A stretch of 64,000 nucleotides of DNA from DSOI01 sp041394885 (GCA_041394885.1 JAWKHI010000003.1:1-64000), one strand, 5' to 3'. Shown: positions 42,904-52,597, counted from the stretch's first letter. A program made the numbers and translations. Notes: a model not told the origin generated them from the letters alone.

Positions 42904-44427
42904 TCAGCCGGGGTAGTACAACCCGGCACCCGGACCCACCGGAATCCCAAACGCCACCCAGGCGATCAACATCACAGTCCAACCGATGAGGAAAGTCATC
43001 GTGTAGGGCAGCATCATTGCGACCACCGTGCCGATGCCGGCGCCGGGCTTGTAGCGCTGGACGAAGGCGATGATCAGGGCGAAGTAGGACATCATCGGGG
43101 TAACGATGTTGGTGGTGGAGTCACCGATGCGATAGGCGGTCTGGGTGAGTTCGGGGGAATAGCCGAGCAGCATCAGCATGTGGATGAACACCGGTGCCAG
43201 GATGGCCCACTTGGCCGAGGCCGAGCCCATGAAGAGGTTGAGGAAGGCGGAAGCCAGGATAAAGGCAATGAGGAGGGGGACACCGGTCAATCCGATCGAC
43301 TGGAGAAATTTGGCGCCGTGAATCGCCAGGATGGCTCCCAGATTGGTCCAGCCGAAAAAGGCGACAAATTGCGCGGCGAAGAAGACCAGCACGATATAGA
43401 CGCCGAGGGTGCTCATGGTCTTGCCCATGGCATTCATCACGTCGGCGTCGCTGCGAATGGTTCCGGCGACGACGCCATAGGCAAGGCCTGGAAGCAGAAA
43501 GGCGAGAAAGATGAGCGCCACGATGCCGTGGAGAAAGGGCGAGTTGAGCAAGCCGCCGGTGGCGGGATCGCGCAGGACGGCACCTTCCGGGATCACGGCC
43601 AGCGCCAGCGCGGCGGAAAACAGCAGCGTGGCGATCCCGGCCGCGGCGAGGCCGCGCCGCTCGGCTGGAGCCAGGGGAGCGATCTCGGGACCGCCGACCG
43701 CATTGGCGTCTGGCGCTGCCGTTCCGGCGTCCGGCGAATAGGCGCCCAGGCGGGGTTCGACGATCCGTTCGGTGACGAAATAGCCGGCCAGGGTGATCAG
43801 CAGGGTGGAGACCGCCATGAAATAGTAGTTGGCCGCGGGGTTGACGGTATAGCCGGGCGCAATCAGGCGCGCCGCTTCGGTGGACAAACCCGCCAGCAGC
43901 GGATCCACGGTGCCGAGCACGAGATTGGCACTGTAGCCGCCAGAGACCCCGGCGAATGCGGCGGCGAGGCCCGCCAGCGGATGGCGTCCGGCGGCGAGAA
44001 AAACGACCGCCGCCAGGGGCACGAGGATGACATACCCCGCCTCGGAGGCTGCATTCGACATGACACCGGCGAATACGACCACGAGGGTAATGACGCGGCG
44101 CGGCGCGCTCAACACGAGGGCCCGCAGCAGGGCGCCAAGCAGCCCCGAGCCTTCGGCCACGGCCACCCCGAGCATCGCCACGAGCACGGTGCCAAGCGGC
44201 ACGAAGCCCGTAAAGTTGGTGACGAGGCTGGTGGCAATCCGGCGCACGCCTTCGGCGGTGAGCAGGTTCACCGCGGCGATGCTGTTTCCCGTGGAGGGGT
44301 GCGTCGCGGTGGCGCCGGCCGCGACCCAGGAGATCACCAGGACCGCGGCGGCGAGGATGGCGAACAGCGTGGCCGGATGAGGCAGGCGATTCCCGGCGCG
44401 CTCGACAAAGTCCAGAAACCGGTTCAT
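42904..44427 (-). CDS. AbgT-family transporter
   Basis: 507 residues, about 11-12 membrane helices, the length of E. coli AbgT. Family landmarks: N-R-L-P-H-P-A-T-L-F at the N-terminus, V-P-L-A-A-V-V-F-L-A-A-G-R-H-P-L-A-G-L-A-A-A-F, S-G-G-Y-S-A-N and G-S-A-S-A-K-W-A-I-L-A-P-V-F. AbgT proteins import p-aminobenzoyl-glutamate or export sulfonamides. It is convergent with the phosphatidyltransferase gene. Confidence 0.92.
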   Translation of the reverse strand: MNRFLDFVERAGNRLPHPATLFAILAAAVLVISWVAAGATATHPSTGNSIAAVNLLTAEGVRRIATSLVTNFTGFVPLGTVLVAMLGVAVAEGSGLLGALLRALVLSAPRRVITLVVVFAGVMSNAASEAGYVILVPLAAVVFLAAGRHPLAGLAAAFAGVSGGYSANLVLGTVDPLLAGLSTEAARLIAPGYTVNPAANYYFMAVSTLLITLAGYFVTERIVEPRLGAYSPDAGTAAPDANAVGGPEIAPLAPAERRGLAAAGIATLLFSAALALAVIPEGAVLRDPATGGLLNSPFLHGIVALIFLAFLLPGLAYGVVAGTIRSDADVMNAMGKTMSTLGVYIVLVFFAAQFVAFFGWTNLGAILAIHGAKFLQSIGLTGVPLLIAFILASAFLNLFMGSASAKWAILAPVFIHMLMLLGYSPELTQTAYRIGDSTTNIVTPMMSYFALIIAFVQRYKPGAGIGTVVAMMLPYTMTFLIGWTVMLIAWVAFGIPVGPGAGLYYPG

Positions 44428-44478
44428 CCCGCCCCGATCGCGGCTGCGCCTGGCATCTATGTGGAGTCCGTCCGTGCC

Positions 44479-44790
44479 CTATTCGAACTGGATGGATTCC
44501 ACCTGGATCACGCCGCCGTCCATTTTTCCGGTGACTTTGGCCTTGAGGTCTTTGTCCTTGGTGGATCCCTTCAAGGCGGCGAGGGCTTTGGCGTTGCCGG
44601 ACTCGTTGAATTTGATGAATTTACCATCGGCCAAGACGAGTCCGAAGCCACTCTTGGCGCAATTGAGGTTGCACTGGCGGGTGTGTCCAGCCAGATCGCG
44701 GCCTTTGCACATGACGTCGACAACGGTACCGTCCCAGGAACCGGCGGCAAGCAGAGCAGGCAATATCGCCCCAAGAATCAGTCTCTTCAT
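44479..44790 (-). CDS. Small secreted cysteine-containing protein
   Basis: 103 residues from ATG 44790 (M-K-R-L-I-L-G-A-I-L-P-A-L-L-A-A-G-S). After the signal peptide comes a compact domain with three cysteines (D-V-M-C-K-G, R-Q-C-N-L-N-C-A-K-S-G) followed by K-A-K-V-T-G-K-M-D-G-G-V-I-Q-V-E-S-I at the end. This pattern fits small OB-like secreted proteins that are abundant in acidobacteria with unknown role. An in-frame ATG at 44808 would lengthen it by six residues. Confidence 0.7.
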   Translation of the reverse strand: MKRLILGAILPALLAAGSWDGTVVDVMCKGRDLAGHTRQCNLNCAKSGFGLVLADGKFIKFNESGNAKALAALKGSTKDKDLKAKVTGKMDGGVIQVESIQFE

Positions 44791-45002
44791 GAACAGGTTC
44801 ACCTCCATTTCAGGATTGCCGATTCCGGCCGATACCGCAACCGGAAAGTTTGCAACTGAGTTTTCGACGCAGCCGTCCTTCAGTTTGTTGCATATGCCGA
44901 CGATAAGAGTGCTGAAGCTAGGCCAGCGGCCCGAATCGGGACTTGATCCCAGGTCCGGGCCTGTTTATACTGGCAGTTTCTGATGCCGCAGAGACCGCAA
45001 CC

Positions 45003-45296
45003 ATGCAGGAACTGCAAACAGTACGGACCATTCCATTCCGGGAAGATTTCGACCCCGCCGGTCCCATGAAAGAGGCGGCCATGTTCTATGGCCTGTTCCT
45101 GCGCGGCCATTCGGTGGACTCGCTTCGCCGCGACATCGACGTCTCGAAAAATACGCTCGAGAAGTGGCTCCGGCCACGGCGCTACGAGCCGAATTTCCGG
45201 CAGACGCTCCGTCGCGTCTACACCTACCGGAAGCAAGTGCTGGCGATCTTCGACGAACTGGTGCTCAACGAGCGCAATCGAGCGCGGCTCCAGTAG
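45003..45296 (+). CDS. Small HTH-like protein
   Basis: 97 residues. A helical segment F-L-R-G-H-S-V-D-S-L-R-R-D-I-D-V-S-K-N-T-L-E-K-W-L looks like a helix-turn-helix of the resolvase/Hin kind, followed by a basic and a second helical part. Could be a small DNA-binding regulator. The ATG at 45003 gives the shortest conserved-looking protein; the open frame extends upstream. It lies between convergently oriented genes. Confidence 0.5.
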   Translation: MQELQTVRTIPFREDFDPAGPMKEAAMFYGLFLRGHSVDSLRRDIDVSKNTLEKWLRPRRYEPNFRQTLRRVYTYRKQVLAIFDELVLNERNRARLQ

Positions 45297-45336
45297 TTCA
45301 ACTCACTTTTTGACCGGACCTTCCGCCCTGTGGCGG

Positions 45337-48300
45337 TTACCTCACCGGCCGCGGCGCGCCCTGCTTCGGCAAGAACCACGGATACAGCGCCGGCAGAACG
45401 AACAGGGTGAGCACCGTGCTGGTTGCCAGCCCGCCGATGACGACGGAGGCGAGCGGCCGCTGCACCTCGGCCCCGGTCGAGGTCGACAACGCCATCGGCA
45501 CGAAGCCGAGGCTCGCGACGAGGGCTGTCATCAGCACCGGCCGGAGTCGCGTGCCGGCGCCCTCGACGACGGCCTCCAGCGTCTCCTCTCCGCCTTCGCG
45601 CAGCCGGTTGATCGCGCTCACGAGCACGATGCCGTTCAGCACCGCCACGCCGAACAGCGCGATGAAGCCCACCGACGCCGAAAGGTTCAGATTCAGCCCC
45701 CGCAGCCACAGCATCGCGATTCCACCCACCAGAGCGAACGGCACGTTCAGGATGATCAGCAGCGCCTGGCGGAAGGAATGGAACGTGGCGTATAGGATGC
45801 CGAAAATGATGGCGGCGGTGAGCGGAAGCACCAGCCCGAGCCGCTTCATCGCACGCTCCTGATTCTCGAACTGTCCGCCGAACTCCATCGAGTATCCCGG
45901 CGGCAGCTTCACCTCCGCCTCCAATCGCTTGCGCACCTCGGCGACGAAGGTGCCCAGGTCGCGCCCGCGGACATTGGATTGTACGACGATCCGGCGCTGC
46001 CCGTTTTCGCGGGTGATCACATCCGGACCGCGCTCCAGCCGCACATCGGCCACCTGGCCCAGCCGCACGCGCTCGCCACCGGGCGCGGTGAGCAGCAAGT
46101 CACGGATCGCGTCGAGGTTTTCGCGCGAACTGGGCGGCAGCCGCATGACGATGTCGAACCGGCGCTGCCCCTCGATCAGTTGCGAGACCTCCATCCCGCC
46201 GACCACCATCTCCATGACATCGCGCAGGTCGGACACATTCATTCCGTAGCGGGCCAGCGCGACGCGGTTGGCGCGAATGTTCAACTCGGCCACGCCCGAG
46301 ACGATTTCCATCTGCTCGTCGGCGGCCCCGCGTACGCTCGCAACGACGCGCAGGGCCCGCTCAGCGATCTGCTCGAGCACGGCGGAATCTTCGCCGAAGA
46401 TCTTGACGGCCAGATCCGCCTTCACGCCGCTCACCACTTCGTCCAGCCGCATGGCCATCGGTTGTGTGAAGTTGAAGGCGACGCCCGGGATGTCGGCGAG
46501 CTTGCGGTCGATTTCCTCGATCAATTGCGCCTTGGTCGAAAACCGTTTCCACCCGGCCATCGGTTTGAGCAGGACATAGATGTCACCTTGGTGGATGCCC
46601 ATGGCTTCGGTGGCGAGATCGGGCCGGCCGATTTTGGTGACGATGCCGGCGATCTCGGGCAACGTCATGAGTATCTTCTCCACGCGGGTGGAAATGGCGG
46701 CCGAATCACTGAGAGCGATGCCCGGCAACTTGCGGCTTTCAATGAGAATCGATCCTTCGTCGAGCCGCGGCATGAACTCGGTTCCGATGTAGGCGAGCGA
46801 CCCCAGCGCCACGCCAAGCATCGCAAGGGCGGCGGCGATGACGAGCGCGCGCCCTCGGAGCACCACCCGCAGCACCCGTTGATAGCCCGCCCGCAGAGCT
46901 TCGAACCAGTGCTCGCCGTGCTCCTGCATCGGCCGGCGCACCACGAGCGTCGCCACGGCGGGAACGGCGAACAGCGCCAGGGCAAGCGACCCCACCAGCG
47001 CCGAGCAGACGGTGATGGCCATGGGCCGGAACATCCGGCCTTCCAGGCCTTCGAGCAGAAAAATAGGCAGGTAAACGGCGATGATAATGGCAACGCCGAA
47101 CAGGATCGGCCGCGCCACTTCGCGCGCGCCTTCCCGGATCCGCGCCGACGGATCCCAAACCCCCGCCCGCGGACCATGCAACCGCCGTACGGCGTTTTCC
47201 ATCATCACCACCGCGCCATCGACGATCATGCCGAAATCGATCGCGCCCATACTCATCAGGTTGGCCGAGATGCCGAAGAACCGCATGCCGATGAAACCGG
47301 CGAGCATCGACAAAGGAATCACGGCCGCTACGATCACGGCGGCGCGGACGTTGCCCAGGAAAACGACCAGGACGAGGATCACCAGGAGCCCACCTTCGAT
47401 GAGGTTTCGGCGGACGGTGGCGATGGTGCCGTCGATGACGTCGGCCTGGTCGTAAAACGGCTCGATCCTGATATTGGGCGGCAGCACGAGCGAAGCCAGC
47501 CGCTGCTTCACCCGCTCGATGACGCGCTTGCCGTTTTCCCCTTTCAGCATGATGGTCATCCCGGATACGGTCTCGCCCTTACCGTCGCGCGTTACGGCGC
47601 CCTGGCGGGGCATCGGGCCGATCTTCACCGCCGCCACGTCCTTGAGCAGCACAGGAGTCCCGGCCCGCGCCAACAGCACGATATTTTCGAGATCGGCAAT
47701 GCCGCTCACGCGCCCGAGGCCGCGCACGTTGTACTGCTCGGAGGCATGCTCGATGAACCCGCCCCCGAAGTTTTCGTTGTTCTCGCGAATGCGGTCATAG
47801 ACGTCGCGCAGGGAGAGCCGATAGCGAAGCAGCGCGGCTGGGTTCACCTCGATCTGATACTGACGCGTTTCTCCCCCCCAGGTGTTCACTTCGTTGACGC
47901 CGGTGAGCGAACGCAACTGATTTTTGACGGTCCACTCATGAAGCGTCTTGCGCTCCATCGCACTGAGCGGACCCTCGACGGTGTACTGGTAAATCTCGCC
48001 GAAGGCGGTGGCCACCGGCCCGAGCGAGGTGGAGACGGAAGCGGGCAAACGGGTGCGAATCTCCTGCAGCCGCTCGTTGATCACCTGCCGGGCGAAGTAG
48101 GTGTTCACTTCGTCTTCGAACACCACCGTCACCATGGATAAGCCGAGCTTGGAAATCGATCGTATCTCGAGTTTGCGCGGCAATCCCATCAGCGCGGCCT
48201 CGATCGGATAGGTAACGAGAAGCTCCACCTCGGCGGCGCTCATGGCCGGGCATTCGGTGATCACCACAACCTGGTTATTGGTGAGGTCCGGAAAGGCGTC

Positions 48301-48408
48301 GATGGGAATCTCGGAAACGGCCAGGAGGCCGTAGACGATGAGGACGCCCAAACTCACCAGCACCATCCAACGATTGTCGAGAGCGAAATCAATCAGCCTG
48401 TTCAGCAT
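45337..48408 (-). CDS. czcA: Heavy-metal efflux RND permease, CzcA type
   Basis: 1023-residue inner-membrane proton antiporter. Twelve membrane helices in two halves; HME-RND family motifs are clear: E-I-P-I-D-A-F-P-D-L-T-N-N-Q-V near the N-terminus, and in helix 4 D-F-G-M-I-V-D-G-A-V-V-M-M-E-N. The D-F-G-x-x-V-D-G-A form is the Co/Zn/Cd (HME1) type and differs from the A-x-x-x-G-x-x-V-D-A form of copper/silver CusA. Third gene of the efflux operon; with the MFP and TolC homologues it would span the envelope and export divalent metals from cytoplasm or periplasm. Confidence 0.93.
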   Translation of the reverse strand: MLNRLIDFALDNRWMVLVSLGVLIVYGLLAVSEIPIDAFPDLTNNQVVVITECPAMSAAEVELLVTYPIEAALMGLPRKLEIRSISKLGLSMVTVVFEDEVNTYFARQVINERLQEIRTRLPASVSTSLGPVATAFGEIYQYTVEGPLSAMERKTLHEWTVKNQLRSLTGVNEVNTWGGETRQYQIEVNPAALLRYRLSLRDVYDRIRENNENFGGGFIEHASEQYNVRGLGRVSGIADLENIVLLARAGTPVLLKDVAAVKIGPMPRQGAVTRDGKGETVSGMTIMLKGENGKRVIERVKQRLASLVLPPNIRIEPFYDQADVIDGTIATVRRNLIEGGLLVILVLVVFLGNVRAAVIVAAVIPLSMLAGFIGMRFFGISANLMSMGAIDFGMIVDGAVVMMENAVRRLHGPRAGVWDPSARIREGAREVARPILFGVAIIIAVYLPIFLLEGLEGRMFRPMAITVCSALVGSLALALFAVPAVATLVVRRPMQEHGEHWFEALRAGYQRVLRVVLRGRALVIAAALAMLGVALGSLAYIGTEFMPRLDEGSILIESRKLPGIALSDSAAISTRVEKILMTLPEIAGIVTKIGRPDLATEAMGIHQGDIYVLLKPMAGWKRFSTKAQLIEEIDRKLADIPGVAFNFTQPMAMRLDEVVSGVKADLAVKIFGEDSAVLEQIAERALRVVASVRGAADEQMEIVSGVAELNIRANRVALARYGMNVSDLRDVMEMVVGGMEVSQLIEGQRRFDIVMRLPPSSRENLDAIRDLLLTAPGGERVRLGQVADVRLERGPDVITRENGQRRIVVQSNVRGRDLGTFVAEVRKRLEAEVKLPPGYSMEFGGQFENQERAMKRLGLVLPLTAAIIFGILYATFHSFRQALLIILNVPFALVGGIAMLWLRGLNLNLSASVGFIALFGVAVLNGIVLVSAINRLREGGEETLEAVVEGAGTRLRPVLMTALVASLGFVPMALSTSTGAEVQRPLASVVIGGLATSTVLTLFVLPALYPWFLPKQGAPRPVR

Positions 48409-48421
48409 CGCGCCGCCGCCA

Positions 48422-49657
48422 TCACTCCTCTTCGAGCGATCCCTTCAGGAGTTGGGATTTCACGAGAAACGCTCCCTGCACCACCACGCGATCACCGGCA
48501 TCGAGCCCGCCCCTGATCTCGACGTTGCCCTGGGACTGCCCTCCGGTTTCCACCGCGACGGCTTCGAACCGGCCCTCGCCGCGGTCGACGAAAACCACGG
48601 CCTGTCCCTTCAGCTCCTGCAACGCCGATTCCGGCACGGTCAGGGTGTCGCGGCGGCCGGCCGTCCGCAGTTCCGCGGTGGCGTACATTTCCGGCTTCAG
48701 CAACCCGGTGGGATTGGCGAGTTCGATGCGCGCCTGCACCGTGCGGGTCTCAGGATCGAGCTGTTCGCCGAGCTTGGTGACGCGTCCGCGAAACTCGCGC
48801 CCTGGATGCGCCTGCACGCGGACGGCAACGGCCATGCCCAAGCGCACCAGCGAATAGTGCTCTTCCCCCACCGAGGCGAGCATCCACAGCATCGATGGAT
48901 CGGTGACGGTGAACATCGATCCGGCGGCGGGGACGACCGAGCCGGCGGAAACATTGCGCTCAACCACCACTCCGGCGGCCGGCGTGCGCACCGGTACCCA
49001 GTCTTCGATGTCGTGTTTGCCGGGTTCATGACTGTCCGGCTCTTCGGGATTGACGCCGAGAAACTCGGCCAAATGCGTGCGGACGCGCTCGATCTCCGCC
49101 TCCGACTGGACGATCCTTTGCTGCACGTCTTTGACGTCCACCTCGGCGTGTTCCAACGCCTCGAGCGACCCGGCCTTCAATTCATACAGCTTCCTGGCGC
49201 GATCCCTCACCCGGATCGCGTGCGCCTCCTGCGACCGCAGGCGTGTCATTTCGCTCTTGGCCTTCTGGTAATCGGCGCGAGCCTCGTGCACGTCGTGGGT
49301 GTGCAAATATGCGAGCGTCTGGCCGGCAGTGACGCGATCTCCCACGCGGGCGTCCACCCGCGTCACGCGACCCTCGGTGACCGCGCCGACGCGCCATGTA
49401 CGGTCTTCATTCACTGTCAGCCGGCCAGTGGCCTCGATGCTCTCATAGCCCGCGCGAACGGCCGCGGGCTGCGTCCGTATGCCGGCTTCGGCCACCGCGG
49501 CCGCGGTAAGGTGGATCTCATTGGAAGGGTGATCCTGCTTGACGGCGGGCGGCGAGGTGGCCTCCACGGTCGTACCGGGCGCCGGCCCGGGGCCCTCTCC
49601 GCATCCGGCCAGAAGTAGGACGGCCGCCTGCGCCATCACCAGACCTCGATTGCTCAT
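48422..49657 (-). CDS. czcB: Heavy-metal efflux membrane-fusion protein (CzcB type)
   Basis: 411 residues. Lipoprotein signal (L-L-L-A-G-C-G-E) anchors it in the inner membrane. Domain order: beta-barrel/lipoyl part (V-G-D-R-V-T-A-G-Q-T-L-A-Y-L), alpha-hairpin (E-A-R-A-D-Y-Q-K-A-K-S-E-M), second lipoyl half (V-R-T-P-A-A-G-V-V-V-E-R-N-V) and membrane-proximal domain. Its start overlaps the stop of the TolC-like gene by 4 bp, and it lies 13 bp before czcA. Confidence 0.9.
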   Translation of the reverse strand: MSNRGLVMAQAAVLLLAGCGEGPGPAPGTTVEATSPPAVKQDHPSNEIHLTAAAVAEAGIRTQPAAVRAGYESIEATGRLTVNEDRTWRVGAVTEGRVTRVDARVGDRVTAGQTLAYLHTHDVHEARADYQKAKSEMTRLRSQEAHAIRVRDRARKLYELKAGSLEALEHAEVDVKDVQQRIVQSEAEIERVRTHLAEFLGVNPEEPDSHEPGKHDIEDWVPVRTPAAGVVVERNVSAGSVVPAAGSMFTVTDPSMLWMLASVGEEHYSLVRLGMAVAVRVQAHPGREFRGRVTKLGEQLDPETRTVQARIELANPTGLLKPEMYATAELRTAGRRDTLTVPESALQELKGQAVVFVDRGEGRFEAVAVETGGQSQGNVEIRGGLDAGDRVVVQGAFLVKSQLLKGSLEEE

Positions 49658-50880
49658 GGCTCCACTCCCATCGCGGTTTCCAAAACGGCTTCACTCCTTC
49701 GCAGCGCCGCCAAGCCCTCGGCATAGGCGATCTCGGCCTCGATCCGGACTCGCTGCGCGTCCAGAAGACGCAGCAGATCGGTGCCGCCCACCCGGTAGGC
49801 CGAATCGGCGATGCGGTATGTTTCGCCGGCTTGCTCCCGTAGCGGCTCCAGCAACTGGCCCACTTCGCTGGCCCTGATCTCATGCTCGGAGCGAGCAGCC
49901 TCCACTTCGGCACGAATGAGGGCCTCGGTGGCGGCGAGATTCGCTTCCGCCACGCGTTGTCCGGCCCGGGCGGCGGCGAGGTTGCCTTGATTCTTGTTCC
50001 AGAACGGCAGGTCCACCTGGACGCCGCCGAGGGTGGTGTTGAGTCCGTTGGTTCGCTTGTAGCCGAACAGGACGTCGACGTTGGGTTTGGCGTTGGCGGT
50101 CTGGAGGCGTTCGTCGGAGCGAGCACGGTCCAGGCCGGCGCGGGCGACTCGCATCTCGGCCCGCTGCTCGAGCGCACGGTCAAAGTCCGCCAGGGTTGCG
50201 CTGCCTGGTTGGTCAATGCGATCGCTCAACCGGATGTGTGGAAAGTCGCGGCGGCCGATTTCGCGCTGCAACTGGATACGCGCCCGTTCCGCTTCGAGAC
50301 GGGCCTGGTTGACGCCGATTTTCATCCGCTGCTGCTCCAGCCGCACGCGGATCAGGTCGGCTTCGGCGATGGCCCCTTCCCGCACGCGAATCTCGTGATA
50401 CTCTACCATCCGGCTCAGATTGTCGAGCGCTTCCCCGTACAGTTCGACGCGCCGCTGAGCGCCGGCGGCCGCCCAGTAGGCGAGTGAAACGCGTCCGGCG
50501 ATCTGCTTGCGGACCAAGTCCCGCTCGAGTTCCGTGAGGCGCACGTCCTGAGAAGCCAGATCCACACGGCTGCCGCGTTTGCCGGCCGTCTCGAGCGTCT
50601 GCTGCAGGTAGAAGAAAGTATCGGTGAGCGCCCAATAGCCCAGCGGACGCCCACCGTAGCCGCGCAGATTTTCATGCTGGAAATAGAACCGTGGGTTGTG
50701 GCCGAAGCCCGCCTGGGTGCGAAATCCTTGGCTGACTCCCACCCGTTCCGCGGCGGCAATCGCGGCCGGATGCGCCGACATCGCCTCCGCGATCGCGGCT
50801 TTGCGGGACAGACTGGGGACATCGGTGGACTGGCTCAAGAGAGCTTGCGCCGCCAGCAGCGCGACAAACCATCGTTGCAT
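49654..50880 (-). CDS. czcC: Heavy-metal efflux outer-membrane channel (CzcC/TolC type)
   Basis: 408 residues with a signal peptide (W-F-V-A-L-L-A-A-Q-A-L-L-S-Q). Long helical segments typical of outer membrane efflux proteins (OEP) in two repeats, with D-V-L-F-G-Y-K-R-T-N-G and V-D-L-P-F-W-N-K-N-Q-G-N. First gene of the operon; translationally coupled to czcB. Confidence 0.9.
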   Translation of the reverse strand: MQRWFVALLAAQALLSQSTDVPSLSRKAAIAEAMSAHPAAIAAAERVGVSQGFRTQAGFGHNPRFYFQHENLRGYGGRPLGYWALTDTFFYLQQTLETAGKRGSRVDLASQDVRLTELERDLVRKQIAGRVSLAYWAAAGAQRRVELYGEALDNLSRMVEYHEIRVREGAIAEADLIRVRLEQQRMKIGVNQARLEAERARIQLQREIGRRDFPHIRLSDRIDQPGSATLADFDRALEQRAEMRVARAGLDRARSDERLQTANAKPNVDVLFGYKRTNGLNTTLGGVQVDLPFWNKNQGNLAAARAGQRVAEANLAATEALIRAEVEAARSEHEIRASEVGQLLEPLREQAGETYRIADSAYRVGGTDLLRLLDAQRVRIEAEIAYAEGLAALRRSEAVLETAMGVEP

Positions 50881-50955
50881 CTGTTACATAACATCAGAGC
50901 ACAACGCGACTGGAAAGGTTACCGGATCGGGCCGGCCGTTTCACTACAATGGGTT

Positions 50956-51747
50956 ATGGAACTGCCGATCTTTCAACTCGACGCGTTCGCCTCCAGACAG
51001 TTCGGAGGGAATCCGGCGTCGGTATGCCCGCTTCCGGAATGGATTCCGGCGCGGACCATGCAGGCCATCGCGACCGAGAACAATCAGGCCGAAACGGCGT
51101 TTTTCGTCCCCAGCGGAAGCGGCTACGAACTGCGCTGGTTCACGCCCGCCATCGAAGTGAAACTATGCGGGCACGCCACCCTCGCCTCGGCCTTCGTGCT
51201 TTTTGAGTACCTGAATTTCACCGGCGATTCGGTTACGTTCGAAACCAAGTCCGGAGACTTGGCCGTGCGGCGCCTGGAGGATGGCCGGCTACTGCTGGAT
51301 TTCCCGGCGATCCCCCCGCAGCGGTGTCAGCCTCATGAGCGGCTGATCGACGGATTGGGCACCCAGCCGCTCGAGGTCTTGCGTGGCGACTATTACCTCG
51401 CCATCTATCCGCGCGAGCGCGACGTCCACACACTGAACCCGAACATGGATGCCTTGGCGCAATTGGACCGGATCGGCGTCATCGCCACCGCTCCTGGCGA
51501 CGAGGATGGGGTGGATTTCGTGTCACGGTTCTTCGCTCCCGCCGCCGGAATCCCGGAGGACCCCGCCACAGGGTCCGCCCACTGCACGCTGACGCCTTAT
51601 TGGTCCCAACGCCTGGGGCGGAAAAACATGCATGCGTTGCAGGTTTCCCGCCGCGTGGGTGAGTTCTGGGTGGAAGACAGAGACGATCGCACCTGGATCG
51701 CGGGCAATGTGAAGCCCTACCTGCGCGGCACGATCGAAATCGAATAG
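50956..51747 (+). CDS. PhzF-family isomerase/epimerase
   Basis: 263 residues from ATG 50956. All PhzF signatures are present: F-A-S-R-Q-F-G-G-N-P-A-S-V-C near the N-terminus, K-L-C-G-H-A-T-L-A-S in the first half and E-D-P-A-T-G-S-A-H-C in the second. Diaminopimelate-epimerase-like fold. The physiological reaction in non-phenazine producers is unknown. Divergent from czcC. Confidence 0.93.
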   Translation: MELPIFQLDAFASRQFGGNPASVCPLPEWIPARTMQAIATENNQAETAFFVPSGSGYELRWFTPAIEVKLCGHATLASAFVLFEYLNFTGDSVTFETKSGDLAVRRLEDGRLLLDFPAIPPQRCQPHERLIDGLGTQPLEVLRGDYYLAIYPRERDVHTLNPNMDALAQLDRIGVIATAPGDEDGVDFVSRFFAPAAGIPEDPATGSAHCTLTPYWSQRLGRKNMHALQVSRRVGEFWVEDRDDRTWIAGNVKPYLRGTIEIE

Positions 51748-51754
51748 ACCGGGA

Positions 51755-52090
51755 TCAAGCCGCGCTATAGAAGCTACGAGGTTCGCGATAGGGCTGGAAG
51801 CGGTAGCCGACGCCGAAAATCGTCTCGATATACTGATCGCCGTACGGGTTCAACTTCTTCCGCAGCCGCCGGATGTGGACGTCGAGCGTTCGCGTCCGGA
51901 TCTCACGGCTGTAGCCCCAGATCGTTTGCAGCAACACATCGCGAGGGACGATGTCGCCGGCGTTGCGAGCCAGGGTTGCCAGCAGTTCGAATTCCTTCCT
52001 CGTCAGCGTGAGGCTGCTGTTGTCGAGGAGAGCGGTCTGCTGCGAAAAATCAACCATGCAGTGCTCGTCTTGGTAGTTGGTATCGACCAT
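51755..52090 (-). CDS. Winged-helix DNA-binding protein lacking a receiver domain
   Basis: 111 residues that correspond only to the C-terminal Trans_reg_C (OmpR/PhoB) domain: L-T-L-T-R-K-E-F-E-L-L-A-T-L, I-W-G-Y-S-R-E-I-R-T-R-T-L-D-V-H-I-R-R-L-R-K-K-L and T-I-F-G-V-G-Y-R-F. The upstream sequence contains no receiver coding, so it is a stand-alone regulator, not an obviously truncated one. An 11-bp direct repeat upstream may be its own operator. Confidence 0.85.
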   Translation of the reverse strand: MVDTNYQDEHCMVDFSQQTALLDNSSLTLTRKEFELLATLARNAGDIVPRDVLLQTIWGYSREIRTRTLDVHIRRLRKKLNPYGDQYIETIFGVGYRFQPYREPRSFYSAA

Positions 52091-52148
52091 GGTTTTCTGT
52101 TCTCCTAAACCCGATCCTACGCGGATCGACTCAGGGGGTTGTTGGCAA

Positions 52149-52170
52149 CTTGTAAAAATTTTGTAAAAAG
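52149..52170 (-). promoter_or_regulatory. 11-bp direct repeat, candidate operator
   Basis: Minus-strand reading: ctttttacaaa directly followed by atttttacaag, i.e. TTTTACA-like units with an 11-bp period, about 60 bp upstream of the winged-helix gene start. Such one-turn direct repeats are the normal target form of OmpR/PhoB-type domains; autoregulation is an inference. Confidence 0.4.
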
Positions 52171-52189
52171 GGCCGCGGCTGCTGGACAG

Positions 52190-52597
52190 CTACTCGATTC
52201 GGTGGGGCCCGGGTTTGTCCGGAATGAGATAACGTGCTGATTTGTCTTCCGCATCCACACGAATATCGACGGCACGAACCTGATCGGGAGTCTGGGCGAG
52301 GAACTCCACTTCTTCGCCATCCTCGAGCACATGTTCGGTGGCTTCGGTCTTCATGCGGGAGATCATCCTCCCGTTGAATTCGAGGAATTCGAAAAACAGA
52401 ATCACCCCTCGAATTGGCTTGCCGGAGATGTTTTTCACCACGCCTTCGATCGACACCACCTTGTCTTCGCGTTCGATCTTGAGCGAGGTGATGGCGAGAT
52501 CCGGCGCACCCTTGGCTTTCTTGTTCGGCTTTTTGTCCGCCGCGCCGGCCATCGTGAACGCCGCTACCAGAAATGCGACCGCGAAAATCCGCCCCAT
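52190..52597 (-). CDS. Secreted beta-sandwich protein (FxLYD-like)
   Basis: 135 residues from ATG 52597. Signal peptide M-G-R-I-F-A-V-A-F-L-V-A-A-F-T-M-A-G-A-A, then a basic linker and a beta-rich domain with V-S-I-E-G-V-V-K-N-I-S-G-K-P-I-R-G-V, resembling the FxLYD type of Ig-like domain. Function unknown. Divergent from the glycosylasparaginase gene. Confidence 0.7.
   Translation of the reverse strand: MGRIFAVAFLVAAFTMAGAADKKPNKKAKGAPDLAITSLKIEREDKVVSIEGVVKNISGKPIRGVILFFEFLEFNGRMISRMKTEATEHVLEDGEEVEFLAQTPDQVRAVDIRVDAEDKSARYLIPDKPGPHRIE

Noticed and set aside
43180..44859. 559-codon plus-strand frame opposite the AbgT transporter
   Set aside because: Gly/Arg/Glu-rich; typical antisense of a hydrophobic membrane protein gene.
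45979..48141. 720-codon plus-strand frame opposite czcA
   Set aside because: His/Asp-rich shadow; czcA is an unambiguous RND permease.
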